A stretch of DNA of 64,000 nucleotides from Pseudomonas fluorescens (GTDB taxonomy: Bacteria; Pseudomonadota; Gammaproteobacteria; Pseudomonadales; Pseudomonadaceae), in contig NZ_CABVHU010000005.1 in assembly GCF_902497855.1 (NCBI RefSeq), positions 186,001 through 250,000 of the forward strand, in the 5' to 3' direction. Below the pieces are notes generated by a model. The model worked only from the letters and a program-made list of their open reading frames with translations. It was not told where the DNA came from and ran no database searches. Numbering within the stretch: position 1 is the stretch's first letter; each line of letters opens with the position of its first letter. The translations under genes and the position numbers were made by a program. Below, piece after piece: positions 8,660 through 16,345 of the stretch.

Positions 8660-8685
8660 AAAAACGGCCATCCGCGGATGGCCGT
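8660..8685 (-). terminator. Rho-independent terminator of csbD
   Basis: A perfect ten-base stem ACGGCCATCC/GGATGGCCGT with a two-base loop. Read on the minus strand it ends in a run of T, 25 bases after the csbD stop. Confidence 0.85.
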
Positions 8686-8709
8686 TCCTGATAGTCGTCA
8701 AAGGCCAAA

Positions 8710-8901
8710 TCAAGCCTTGTCGACGCCCTTCTTGACGGCGTCCTTGGCTTTGCCCACCGCTTGCTGCGCTTCGCCTTTCTTTTCCTGCACCACGCCTTCG
8801 GCGCGCATTTTGTCGTTACCGGTGGCCTTGCCGACGCCTTGCTTGACGTTGCCGGCGGCTTCGTTGGCCATGCCTTTTACTTTATCGCCAGTGCTGCCCA
8901 T
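8710..8901 (-). CDS. CsbD-family stress protein
   Basis: A 63-residue protein starting at the ATG at 8901 with an AGGAGAAACACC site. It has the CsbD pattern: [20 protein letters not shown] and a second half repeating the helix ([20 protein letters not shown]). These small hydrophilic proteins accumulate under general stress, and their molecular role is unknown. A terminator follows, and no operon partner is seen. Confidence 0.88.
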   Translation of the reverse strand: MGSTGDKVKGMANEAAGNVKQGVGKATGNDKMRAEGVVQEKKGEAQQAVGKAKDAVKKGVDKA

Positions 8902-9101
8902 GGTGTTTCTCCTGTGAACAATTGAACGGGAAAAGTGGTTACACAAGGGTTGACCGGGGGCGTTTGCACGGAGTTTCATTTATTTTCACCGCGACATTTC
9001 ATCGTTCAGTGCAGGTTGGGCTTTATGTTTGCCGACCAACCCCCGAGAATGCGCAACGTATTCAGGCCTTGGCGCTGAAGATCCAATCCCGTAGGAATGT
9101 T

Positions 9102-9479
9102 ATGAAACTCGATAAAAAGCAGGCCATTGCCCGCAGAAACCAGGAACTCGGCGGTGCTGTGCTTGGCGTCAACAACTGCCACTTCACCGAATTGAACCGC
9201 AACCGCAACATCTGGTGGTTCGATATCCCGGTGGCGCGCCTGGCCGTCGGTCAGTACGAATGGATTCACCTGCTGATGCACACCCCGGATACCGACGAAC
9301 TGCTGCATTTGAAAGTGCCGACGGTGTTCCTGCGCGAGAAACTCGAAGGCCTGGTGGTGCGCAAACAGGGCAAGCGCAAGGCCGCCCTGAGCCTGGAGTT
9401 GAGTGCGGACAAGGATTCGTACTTGCAGGACATGCGCCCGGCGGGCACCAACGTCAATTTCGCGCAGTTCCGTCTCTAA
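9102..9479 (+). CDS. Conserved-looking protein of unknown function
   Basis: A 125-residue protein starting at the ATG at 9102, supported by TAGGAATGTT just upstream; the frame stays open further 5' but has no good start there. No domain is recognised with confidence. It is soluble, with a basic N-terminus (MKLDKKQAIARRNQELGG), a tryptophan-rich stretch (NIWWFDIPV), and a C-terminal strand-rich half. A REP-type element follows it. It could be a small DNA- or RNA-associated protein, but nothing proves this. Confidence 0.6.
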   Translation: MKLDKKQAIARRNQELGGAVLGVNNCHFTELNRNRNIWWFDIPVARLAVGQYEWIHLLMHTPDTDELLHLKVPTVFLREKLEGLVVRKQGKRKAALSLELSADKDSYLQDMRPAGTNVNFAQFRL

Positions 9480-9482
9480 GTA

Positions 9483-9592
9483 GATCGTTCCCACGCTCCG
9501 CGTGGTAACGCATCCCGGGACGCTCCGCGTCCCTGCGGCATTGGACGCAGAGCGTCCGGGGCGGCATTCCCACGCAGAGCGTGGGAACGATC
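9483..9592. repeat. REP-type element, family B
   Basis: A 110-base element bounded by GATCGTTCCCACGCTCCGCG and its near-perfect reverse complement CGCAGAGCGTGGGAACGATC, with an inner dyad (GGGACGCTCCGCGTCC and GGACGCAGAGCGTCC). Three more copies occur in this window. Confidence 0.9.
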
Positions 9593-9614
9593 GGTTTCCT
9601 GTCAGGCAACAAAA

Positions 9615-9634
9615 AGCCCCGCATCTGCGGGGCT
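9615..9634. terminator. Bidirectional rho-independent terminator
   Basis: An eight-base stem AGCCCCGC/GCGGGGCT with loop ATCT, flanked by A on one side and T on the other. It serves fadD1 on the minus strand and possibly the unknown gene before it on the plus strand. Confidence 0.85.
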
Positions 9635-9642
9635 TTTGTTTG

Positions 9643-11343
9643 TTATGCGCTGACCTTCTTCGCCGCCAGCTTCTTCAGCTCTTCATCACGCAATTCGCGA
9701 CGCAGGATCTTGCCCACGTTGGTGGTCGGCAGCGCATCGCGGAACTCGACAGACCGTGGGACTTTGTAGCCAGTGACATTGGCGCGCATGTGCTCCATCA
9801 CCTGCTCCTTGGTCAGGGTCACGCCCGGTTTGGCGACGATGAAAATCTTGATCGCCTCGCCCGACTTCTCGTCCGGCACGCCGATAGCCGCGCATTGCAG
9901 CACACCCGGCAGGGTCGCCAGCACGTCTTCGAGTTCGTTCGGGTACACGTTGAAACCGGACACCAGGATCATGTCTTTCTTGCGATCGACGATACGCATA
10001 TAGCCATCAGGCTGGATCACCGCGATGTCACCGGTCTTCAACCAGCCTTCGCTGTCGAGGATTTCATCCGTGGCGTCCTGGCGTTGCCAGTAGCCCTTCA
10101 TGACCTGCGGACCTTTCACGCACAGCTCGCCGATTTCGCCCAACGGCTGTTCAACGCCGGCGTCGTCGATGATCTTGCACAAGGTCGACGGCACGGGAAT
10201 GCCAATGGTGCCGATCTGGATGTTCTGGATCGGATTGACCGTGGCCACCGGGCTGGTTTCGGTCATGCCGTAACCTTCGCAGATGGCGCAACCGGTGACC
10301 GCTTTCCAGCGCTCGGCTGCAGCGAGTTGCAGGGCCATGCCGCCCGACAGGGTGATTTTCAGCGCAGAGAAATCCAGTTTGCGGAAGCCTTCGTTGTTGC
10401 ACAGGGCGACGAACAGCGTGTTCAGGCCGACGAAGCCGCTGAACTTCCACTTCGACAGTTCCTTGACCATCGCCGTCAAGTCGCGCGGGTTGCTGATCAG
10501 GATGTTGTGGTTGCCGATCAGCATCATCGCCATGCAATGAAAGGTGAACGCATAGATGTGGTACAGCGGCAGCGGTGTAATCAGGATCTCGCAGCCTTCG
10601 TTCAGGTTGGACCCCATCAGCGCCTTGCACTGCAGCATGTTCGCCACCAGGTTGCGATGGGTCAGCATCGCGCCCTTGGCGACGCCCGTGGTGCCGCCGG
10701 TGTATTGCAGCACCGCGACGTCGCTGCTGGCCGGGTTGGCTTCAGCCACTGGCTGGCCATGCCCTTTGCTCAGCACATCGTTGAACCTGATAGCCTTGGG
10801 CAAGTGATACGCCGGGACCATTTTCTTCACGTACTTGATGACGCTGTTGACCAGCAGACGCTTGAGCGGCGGCAACAGGTCGGCCACTTCGGTGACGATC
10901 ACGTGCCTGACGCCGGTTTTCGGCACGACGGCCTGGGCCAGGTGCGCCATGTTGGCCAGGCAGACCAGGGCCTTGGCACCGGAGTCGTTGAATTGGTGTT
11001 CCATCTCCCGCGCGGTGTACAGCGGGTTGGTATTGACCACGATCAGCCCGGCGCGGATGGCGCCGAAGACGGCGACCGGGTACTGCAGGACGTTGGGCAG
11101 TTGCACGGCGATTCGATCGCCCGGCTGCAAGTCGGTATGCTGTTGCAGGTAAGCGGCAAAGGCCCCGGACAATTCATACAGTTCACCATAGGTGATTGTC
11201 TTGCCCAGGTTGCTGAACGCCGGTTTGTCGGCAAAGCGTTGGCAGGACTGCTTCAATACCGCCTGAATATTCGGATACTCGTCCGGATTGATCTCGACAG
11301 CAATCCCGGCCGGGTACTTATCCTTCCAAAAGTCTACGATCAT
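9643..11343 (-). CDS. fadD1: Long-chain-fatty-acid--CoA ligase FadD1
   Basis: The 566-residue enzyme activates fatty acids with ATP and CoA at the inner membrane, the first step of beta-oxidation. Adenylate-forming motifs are clear: YTGGTTGVAKGA (about 213-224), YGMTETSP (about 360) and GWLKTGDIAVIQPDGY followed by DRKKDMILVSGFNVYPNE (about 430-475). The C-terminal KILRRELRDEELKK includes the adenylation lysine. It lies 407 bases after a paralogue on the same strand, the order known for fadD2-fadD1 of P. aeruginosa. A REP doublet separates the two, and a terminator follows. Confidence 0.95.
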   Translation of the reverse strand: MIVDFWKDKYPAGIAVEINPDEYPNIQAVLKQSCQRFADKPAFSNLGKTITYGELYELSGAFAAYLQQHTDLQPGDRIAVQLPNVLQYPVAVFGAIRAGLIVVNTNPLYTAREMEHQFNDSGAKALVCLANMAHLAQAVVPKTGVRHVIVTEVADLLPPLKRLLVNSVIKYVKKMVPAYHLPKAIRFNDVLSKGHGQPVAEANPASSDVAVLQYTGGTTGVAKGAMLTHRNLVANMLQCKALMGSNLNEGCEILITPLPLYHIYAFTFHCMAMMLIGNHNILISNPRDLTAMVKELSKWKFSGFVGLNTLFVALCNNEGFRKLDFSALKITLSGGMALQLAAAERWKAVTGCAICEGYGMTETSPVATVNPIQNIQIGTIGIPVPSTLCKIIDDAGVEQPLGEIGELCVKGPQVMKGYWQRQDATDEILDSEGWLKTGDIAVIQPDGYMRIVDRKKDMILVSGFNVYPNELEDVLATLPGVLQCAAIGVPDEKSGEAIKIFIVAKPGVTLTKEQVMEHMRANVTGYKVPRSVEFRDALPTTNVGKILRRELRDEELKKLAAKKVSA

Positions 11344-11617
11344 GGAAGCCCACTCCTCAGCAACGCGAATTCATCACCGCATTTGATGCGATTATTATTG
11401 GGTGTGTTTTTGGTGTCTATTTGTTGGTGAGTCTGGCTGTTTTCTTAGGCCGAGATGTCACAAAGCGGGCCGAGAGTAGCAGCTTTGCCGGGGGTCGACT
11501 AGAGCCAAAAGCAGGCTCTACGGTCACATTGATGACTCAAGACCATCAACCGGTCATTTTAGAGCAAAAAACCTATAAGTCGCTGTAAGCCCCGGAAACC
11601 GTGGCGTTAGGCGAAGC
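11344..11617. other. Intergenic region upstream of fadD1
   Basis: No gene is seen here. The part next to the fadD1 start is AT-rich (GATTATTATTGG) and the likely promoter. No PsrA-type operator was recognised with confidence. Confidence 0.5.
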
Positions 11618-11719
11618 CTGTAGGAGCGAGCTTGCTCGCGAAAAACCAGAGGCCGCCGCTGGGCATCCTGGTTTTACGCGTTATCGTTCACGACCTTCGC
11701 GAGCAAGCTCGCTCCTACA
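11618..11719. repeat. REP doublet (family A, with internal core)
   Basis: CTGTAGGAGCGAGCTTGCTC and GAGCAAGCTCGCTCCTACAT flank a spacer that contains ACGCGTTATCGTT (11676-11688), a core also found at 20688, 33417 (reversed) and 46038. Confidence 0.88.
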
Positions 11720-11750
11720 TCGGGTCCGCGTGAAGCGCGGTGATCACCAC

Positions 11751-13439
11751 TCAGGCAATATCGCGCAACTCCCGCCGCAAGATCTTGCCCACCGGCGTCA
11801 TCGGCAACGACTCGCGCAGCACAATGTGCTTGGGCACTTTGTACGCCGTGAAGTTATCCTTGCAGTAGGCCTTGAGCTCTTCAAGGCTGACACCTGATTC
11901 CCGGGCGACCACGAACAGCTTCACCGCCTCCCCCGACCGCTCGTCCGGCACGCCGATCACCGCACAGTTGGCGACTTTCGGGTGGGCCATCATCACGTCC
12001 TCGATCTCGTTGGGGTACACGTTGAAACCCGAGACGATGATCATGTCTTTCTTGCGGTCGACGATGCGCACAAAACCGTCCGGGTCGATCACCGCGATGT
12101 CGCCGGACTTGAACCAGCCTTCGGCATCCAGCACTTCGGCGGTGGCTTCGGGTTTCTGCCAATAACCCTTCATGATCTGCGGGCCCTTGATGCACAGTTC
12201 GCCGCGCTCGCCCAAGGCCTGCTCGACGCCTTCATCGTTGATCACCTTCAGCGTGGTACCCGGCACCGGCAGGCCGACCGTGCCGATGCGCGACTGGTCG
12301 CCGTACGGATTGGTGCAGGCCACCGGCGAGGTTTCGGTCAGGCCGTAACCTTCGGTGATGCGGCAACCGGTCATCTGTTCCCAGCGCTCGGCGGTGGCCT
12401 TGACCAGCGCGGTACCGCCGGAGTTGGTGAGTTTGAGGCTGGAGAAATCCAGGGTCTTGAAGTCGGGGTGGTCCATCAGCGCGACGAACAGCGTGTTGAG
12501 CCCCAGCAGCGCCGAAAACCGCCAGTTTTTAAGTTCCTTGATGAAGCCGCCGATATCCCGTGGATTGGTGATCAGCACGTTGTGGTTGCCGGTCACCATC
12601 ATGCACATGCAGTTCGCCGTGAAGGCATAGATATGGTACAGCGGCAATGGCGCGATCATCACTTCCTGCCCTTCGCGCAGCAGGGGCTGACCATCGGTGC
12701 CGAACTGCCCCAGGCAGGCCCGCGCCTGCTGCATGTTGGCGACCAGGTTGCCATGGGTCAGCATCGCGCCCTTGGCCAGGCCGGTGGTGCCGCCGGTGTA
12801 TTGCAGCACGGCGATGTCGTCCAGACCGGCATTCAGCGGCTTGATGCCCATGCCCCGGCCCAGACGCAGCGCGCTCTTGAAGGAAACGGCCTGGGGCAAG
12901 GCATAGGCCGGGACCATTTTCTTCACCTTGCTCACCAGGGTATTGACCAGCCAGCCCTTGGCGGCGGGCATCAGGTCGCCCATCTTCGCTTCGATCAGGT
13001 ACTGGATGTCGGTGTCGGCCAGCACCTCCTGGACCTTCTGCCCGAACATGTTCAGGTACACCAGCGCCCGGGCGCCGGAGTCCTTGAACTGATGGCGCAT
13101 CTCCCGCGCGGTGTACAGCGGGTTGGTGTTGACCACGATGAGTCCGGCACGCAAGGCGCCGAACACGGCAATCGGGTAATGCAGGACGTTGGGCATCTGC
13201 ACCGCGATGCGATCCCCCGGCACCAGGTCGGTGTGGGCTTGCAGGTAACCGGCGAACGCTGCGCTGTAGCGTTCCAGTTCGGCGTAGGTCAGGGTGATGC
13301 CCATATTGCTGAAGGCCGGGCGGTCGGCAAATTTCTTGCAGGAACGCTCGAACACCTCGATCACCGACTTATAGGCCCCTTGGTCGATGTCCACAGGTAC
13401 GCCCGCCGGGCGTTTGTCATTCCAGAAATCAGGTTGCAT
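11751..13439 (-). CDS. fadD2: Long-chain-fatty-acid--CoA ligase FadD2
   Basis: A 562-residue paralogue of the adjacent ligase with the same motifs: YTGGTTGLAKGAMLTHGN, YGLTETSPVACTN, FKSGDIAVIDPDGF and DRKKDMIIVSGFNVYPNEIEDV. It makes fatty acyl-CoA and may differ from FadD1 in chain-length preference, as reported for the P. aeruginosa pair. Its start faces the divergent hydrolase/PhaJ genes, so the 235 bases between hold two promoters. An AAAAACAA stretch touches its start codon, a possible Crc/Hfq site. Confidence 0.95.
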   Translation of the reverse strand: MQPDFWNDKRPAGVPVDIDQGAYKSVIEVFERSCKKFADRPAFSNMGITLTYAELERYSAAFAGYLQAHTDLVPGDRIAVQMPNVLHYPIAVFGALRAGLIVVNTNPLYTAREMRHQFKDSGARALVYLNMFGQKVQEVLADTDIQYLIEAKMGDLMPAAKGWLVNTLVSKVKKMVPAYALPQAVSFKSALRLGRGMGIKPLNAGLDDIAVLQYTGGTTGLAKGAMLTHGNLVANMQQARACLGQFGTDGQPLLREGQEVMIAPLPLYHIYAFTANCMCMMVTGNHNVLITNPRDIGGFIKELKNWRFSALLGLNTLFVALMDHPDFKTLDFSSLKLTNSGGTALVKATAERWEQMTGCRITEGYGLTETSPVACTNPYGDQSRIGTVGLPVPGTTLKVINDEGVEQALGERGELCIKGPQIMKGYWQKPEATAEVLDAEGWFKSGDIAVIDPDGFVRIVDRKKDMIIVSGFNVYPNEIEDVMMAHPKVANCAVIGVPDERSGEAVKLFVVARESGVSLEELKAYCKDNFTAYKVPKHIVLRESLPMTPVGKILRRELRDIA

Positions 13440-13446
13440 TGTTTTT
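13439..13446 (-). promoter_or_regulatory. Possible Crc/Hfq (AANAANAA) motif at fadD2 start
   Basis: The minus strand reads AAAAACAA overlapping the start codon of fadD2. It fits the A-rich Hfq/Crc motif, but such a short match has limited weight alone. Confidence 0.4.
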
Positions 13447-13674
13447 GTCCTCTTTACCTGAGCCTATCCGGGAGCGCTTTTCTGTCCTTCCTGTGAAAAC
13501 AACAGCGAAAAGCGAAAAGCGAAGCTTCACGGACACTAGCAGCTATGACGAATCAGGCAAATATGCCAATAGCTGTCATTGACCGTATGAATCTTCCAGC
13601 CGTGGTGTGGGCTGTTCAGACGGCTGGGGATGGATGCGCTATACAATGCAACGACCAAGCGCAAAGGAATCGCC

Positions 13675-14619
13675 ATGATCCACGACACATTCTGGCTGAC
13701 CGCGAGTGACCACAGCCGCCTCTTCGTCAACCAGTGGCTGCCCGCCGCGCCTTTGAAAGCGGTGATCCTGTTGGCCCATGGCATGGCGGAACACAGTGCT
13801 CGCTATGCCCGCCTGGCGGAAAAATGCTGTGAACAGGGCTACGGCGTGTACGCACCGGACCTGCGTGGACATGGCAAAACTGCCGAAAACGGGACCCTGG
13901 GGCATTTCGCCGACGACGATGGCTGGTGCAAGGTGGTCGGCGACCTGGCCAGCCTCAATCAGCACATCGGTCACCACCATCCCGGCGTGCCGATCGTCCT
14001 GCTGGGGCATAGCATGGGTAGCTACCTCGCCCAGGCGTATCTGCTGCACCACAGCGCCAGCCTGCACGGCGCCATACTCAGCGGTTCGAACTTCCAGCCG
14101 GTGGCGCTTTATCGCGCGGCCCGCCAGATCGCCCGACTCGAACGGTTGCGCCAGGGCCCCAAGGGCCGTAGCGCCCTGATCGAATGGTTGTCATTCGGCT
14201 CGTTCAACAAGACGTTCAAACCGGTGCGCACACCGTTCGACTGGCTCAGTCGCGATCCGGCCGAGGTCGACAAGTACGCCAACGACCCGCTCTGCGGCTT
14301 TCGCTGCACCAATCAGTTCTGGATCGATTTGCTTGGCGGCTTGCAGCAAATCAGCAAAGCGTCCAATCTCGCCCAGATCGATCCGGGCCTGCCGCTGCTG
14401 GTGATGGGCGGCGAATGTGATCCGGTGAGTGAAGGCAAGCGTCTCAAGGATCTGGCTCACGCACTGCGCGCCGCCGGTTGCCAGAACCTGCAACTGAACA
14501 TTTACCCGCAGGCACGGCATGAACTGTTCAACGAGAGCAACCGCAATGAAGTGACTGCCGATGTACTGAACTGGATCGCCCAGGCGCTTAGCCATCGACG
14601 GCCACCCCGATCCGAATAG
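13675..14619 (+). CDS. Alpha/beta hydrolase, lysophospholipase-like
   Basis: The 314-residue protein starts at the ATG at 13675, with AAAGGA upstream. It has an alpha/beta hydrolase fold: LAHGMAEHSARYARLA (oxyanion region), GVYAPDLRGHGKT, the nucleophile elbow LLGHSMGSYLAQA, an acid in GGECDPVSEGK and the catalytic His in PQARHELFNE. It belongs to the monoacylglycerol lipase/lysophospholipase group and would free fatty acids for the adjacent FadD enzymes. It is followed 41 bases later by phaJ on the same strand, so probably an operon. Confidence 0.88.
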   Translation: MIHDTFWLTASDHSRLFVNQWLPAAPLKAVILLAHGMAEHSARYARLAEKCCEQGYGVYAPDLRGHGKTAENGTLGHFADDDGWCKVVGDLASLNQHIGHHHPGVPIVLLGHSMGSYLAQAYLLHHSASLHGAILSGSNFQPVALYRAARQIARLERLRQGPKGRSALIEWLSFGSFNKTFKPVRTPFDWLSRDPAEVDKYANDPLCGFRCTNQFWIDLLGGLQQISKASNLAQIDPGLPLLVMGGECDPVSEGKRLKDLAHALRAAGCQNLQLNIYPQARHELFNESNRNEVTADVLNWIAQALSHRRPPRSE

Positions 14620-14660
14620 TTTTTTGTGGATTATCTAATTCGTCACAGGAATCGCAACAG

Positions 14661-15131
14661 ATGACTCAGGTTACCAACACCCCTTACGAAGCCCTCGAAG
14701 TCGGCCAGACCGCCAGCTACAGCAAGACGGTCGAAGAGCGCGACATTCAGTTGTTCGCCGCGATGTCCGGCGATCACAACCCGGTACACCTGGACGCTGA
14801 ATACGCCGCCGGCACCATGTTCAAGGAGCGCATCGCCCACGGCATGTTCAGCGGCGCGCTGATCAGCGCGGCCGTGGCCTGCGAGCTGCCTGGGCCGGGG
14901 ACCATTTATCTCGGTCAGCAGATGAGCTTTCAGAAGCCGGTGAAGATTGGCGATACGTTGACCGTACGCCTGGAGATTCTCGAGAAACTGCCGAAGTTTC
15001 GGGTGCGGATTGCCACTCGCGTGTTCAACCAGCACGATGAGCTGGTGGTGGACGGCGAGGCGGAGATTCTGGCGCCGCGCAAGCAGCAGACTGTGACGTT
15101 GACGACCCTGCCGGCAATCAGCATCGGTTGA
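14661..15131 (+). CDS. phaJ: (R)-specific enoyl-CoA hydratase (MaoC family)
   Basis: A 156-residue single hot-dog-fold protein with the hydratase-2 motif AAMSGDHNPVHLDAEYA (catalytic Asp and His, about 34-50) and ERIAHGMFSGALIS. It hydrates trans-2-enoyl-CoA to (R)-3-hydroxyacyl-CoA, linking beta-oxidation to polyhydroxyalkanoate synthesis. Sequence, length and position beside fadD2 match PhaJ1 of P. aeruginosa as I recall it. A family B REP element follows its stop. Confidence 0.88.
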   Translation: MTQVTNTPYEALEVGQTASYSKTVEERDIQLFAAMSGDHNPVHLDAEYAAGTMFKERIAHGMFSGALISAAVACELPGPGTIYLGQQMSFQKPVKIGDTLTVRLEILEKLPKFRVRIATRVFNQHDELVVDGEAEILAPRKQQTVTLTTLPAISIG

Positions 15132-15154
15132 TCTCCGCTCCCCTGTCTGACACT

Positions 15155-15264
15155 GATCGTTCCCACGCTCCGCGTGGGAATGCATCCAGTGACGCTCCGC
15201 GTCGCATAACGGCTGGACGCAGAGCGTCCGGGGCGGCATTCCCACGCAGAGCGTGGGAACGATC
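15155..15264. repeat. REP-type element, family B
   Basis: The same 110-base layout as the copy at 9483: outer arms GATCGTTCCCACGCTCCGCG and CGCAGAGCGTGGGAACGATC with an inner dyad. It sits between convergent phaJ and the HlyD-type gene, ending four bases from the latter's stop. Confidence 0.9.
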
Positions 15265-15267
15265 ATC

Positions 15268-16134
15268 TTAAGGTGCTTCCTGCACCTGCACACTCGCCGT
15301 CATCCCCGAGCTCATATTGATCCCCTCGGGCACCTTGTCCAGCTTGATCCGCACCGGAATCCGCTGGGCCAGCCTGACCCAGTTGAACGTCGGCTCCACC
15401 TCCGCCAGCAACTGCCCATCCGGCGTGGTGTTGCGGTCGGTAATCCCGCGACTGATGCTTTCCACGTGCCCCTCCAGCGCCTCCCCGGCGCTCATCAACC
15501 AGACCTTCACCGGATCGCCGATGCGAATCCGCGGCAGCTTGGTTTCCTCGAAATACGCCTGCACATAAAACGTCGAATCGTCGATCAGCGCCATCACCGG
15601 TTGCCCGGCGTTCACATAGTTGCCCTGGGCCAGGCGCAGGTTGGTGATGTGGCCGCTGCGCGGCGCATGGACCTGGCTGCGGTCCAGGTTGAGTTGCGCG
15701 ACCTTGGCTTCGGCCTGGGCTTCACGCAGTTCGCCACGGGCGATGCCGGCGTTGATTTGCGCATTCTCCCGCAGCTCGGCACTGATCGCCTGCGGCCCGA
15801 GGCTGGCGCGGCGACTGGCTTCGCGCTCTCGCAGATTGAGTTGTTGCTGGCGGGTCTGGACCACCGCTTGCGCCTTCTCCAGCGCCGCTTCGAAGCGGTC
15901 GCGGTCGATGCTCAGCAACAGATCGCCGGCCTTGACCTGCTGGTTGTCGAACGCCTTGAGCTCACGCACCCAGCCCGATACGTCAGGGGCGATGACCACC
16001 ACGTCGGCCCGGATCCGCGCGTCGCGGGTCCAGGGCGTCAACATGTAGTACTGCCACAAATGGAAACCGGCAAAGATCGCCACCGCCACCAGGCACAGGG
16101 TGACTGCAACACGTACGGGTGTACGCATGTTCAA
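15268..16134 (-). CDS. HlyD-family periplasmic adaptor (membrane fusion) protein
   Basis: The 288-residue protein has an N-terminal membrane anchor (VRVAVTLCLVAVAIFAGFHLW), a biotinyl-lipoyl-like segment split by an alpha-hairpin (AALEKAQAVVQTRQQQLNLR), and a C-terminal beta-barrel with PVMALIDDSTFYVQAYFEETKLPRI. It would bridge the inner-membrane FUSC protein to an outer-membrane channel. It is the last gene of the FUSC-DUF1656-HlyD operon, four bases after the middle gene. The set resembles AaeB/AaeX/AaeA, exporters of aromatic carboxylic acids, but the substrate here is not known. Confidence 0.88.
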   Translation of the reverse strand: MNMRTPVRVAVTLCLVAVAIFAGFHLWQYYMLTPWTRDARIRADVVVIAPDVSGWVRELKAFDNQQVKAGDLLLSIDRDRFEAALEKAQAVVQTRQQQLNLREREASRRASLGPQAISAELRENAQINAGIARGELREAQAEAKVAQLNLDRSQVHAPRSGHITNLRLAQGNYVNAGQPVMALIDDSTFYVQAYFEETKLPRIRIGDPVKVWLMSAGEALEGHVESISRGITDRNTTPDGQLLAEVEPTFNWVRLAQRIPVRIKLDKVPEGINMSSGMTASVQVQEAP

Positions 16135-16138
16135 CTCC

Positions 16139-16345
16139 TTATAAAGGTCCGAGGACGACGGTGATCAGGGTCAATACACAGACGTACAAGGCGCAATCGA
16201 ATAACGCTTCGTGCCAGATCCAGCGGCCGACCGGGGTCAGGCGCAACAACAGGCGCAAGCCGGCGGTCACCAGCAGCGCCAGCAGCACATAAATCAGAAA
16301 CGGGCTGAGCAGCACACCACCCATCGACCACTCACGCAAGCCCAT
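16139..16345 (-). CDS. DUF1656 (AaeX-like) small membrane protein
   Basis: A 68-residue protein with two hydrophobic segments (LSPFLIYVLLALLVTAGLRL and ALYVCVLTLITVVLGPL). It overlaps the end of the FUSC gene by 14 bases and precedes the adaptor gene by four, a layout constant in AaeXAB-type operons. It likely helps assemble or stabilise the exporter; no activity is known. Confidence 0.88.
   Translation of the reverse strand: MGLREWSMGGVLLSPFLIYVLLALLVTAGLRLLLRLTPVGRWIWHEALFDCALYVCVLTLITVVLGPL

Noticed and set aside
9502..11430. Plus-strand open frame of 642 codons opposite fadD1
   Set aside because: It starts inside a REP element, runs antisense through a complete ligase gene and has a composition typical of antisense shadow frames.
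11982..13496. Plus-strand open frame of 504 codons opposite fadD2
   Set aside because: It is a shadow frame of the ligase, with no start site or recognisable domain.
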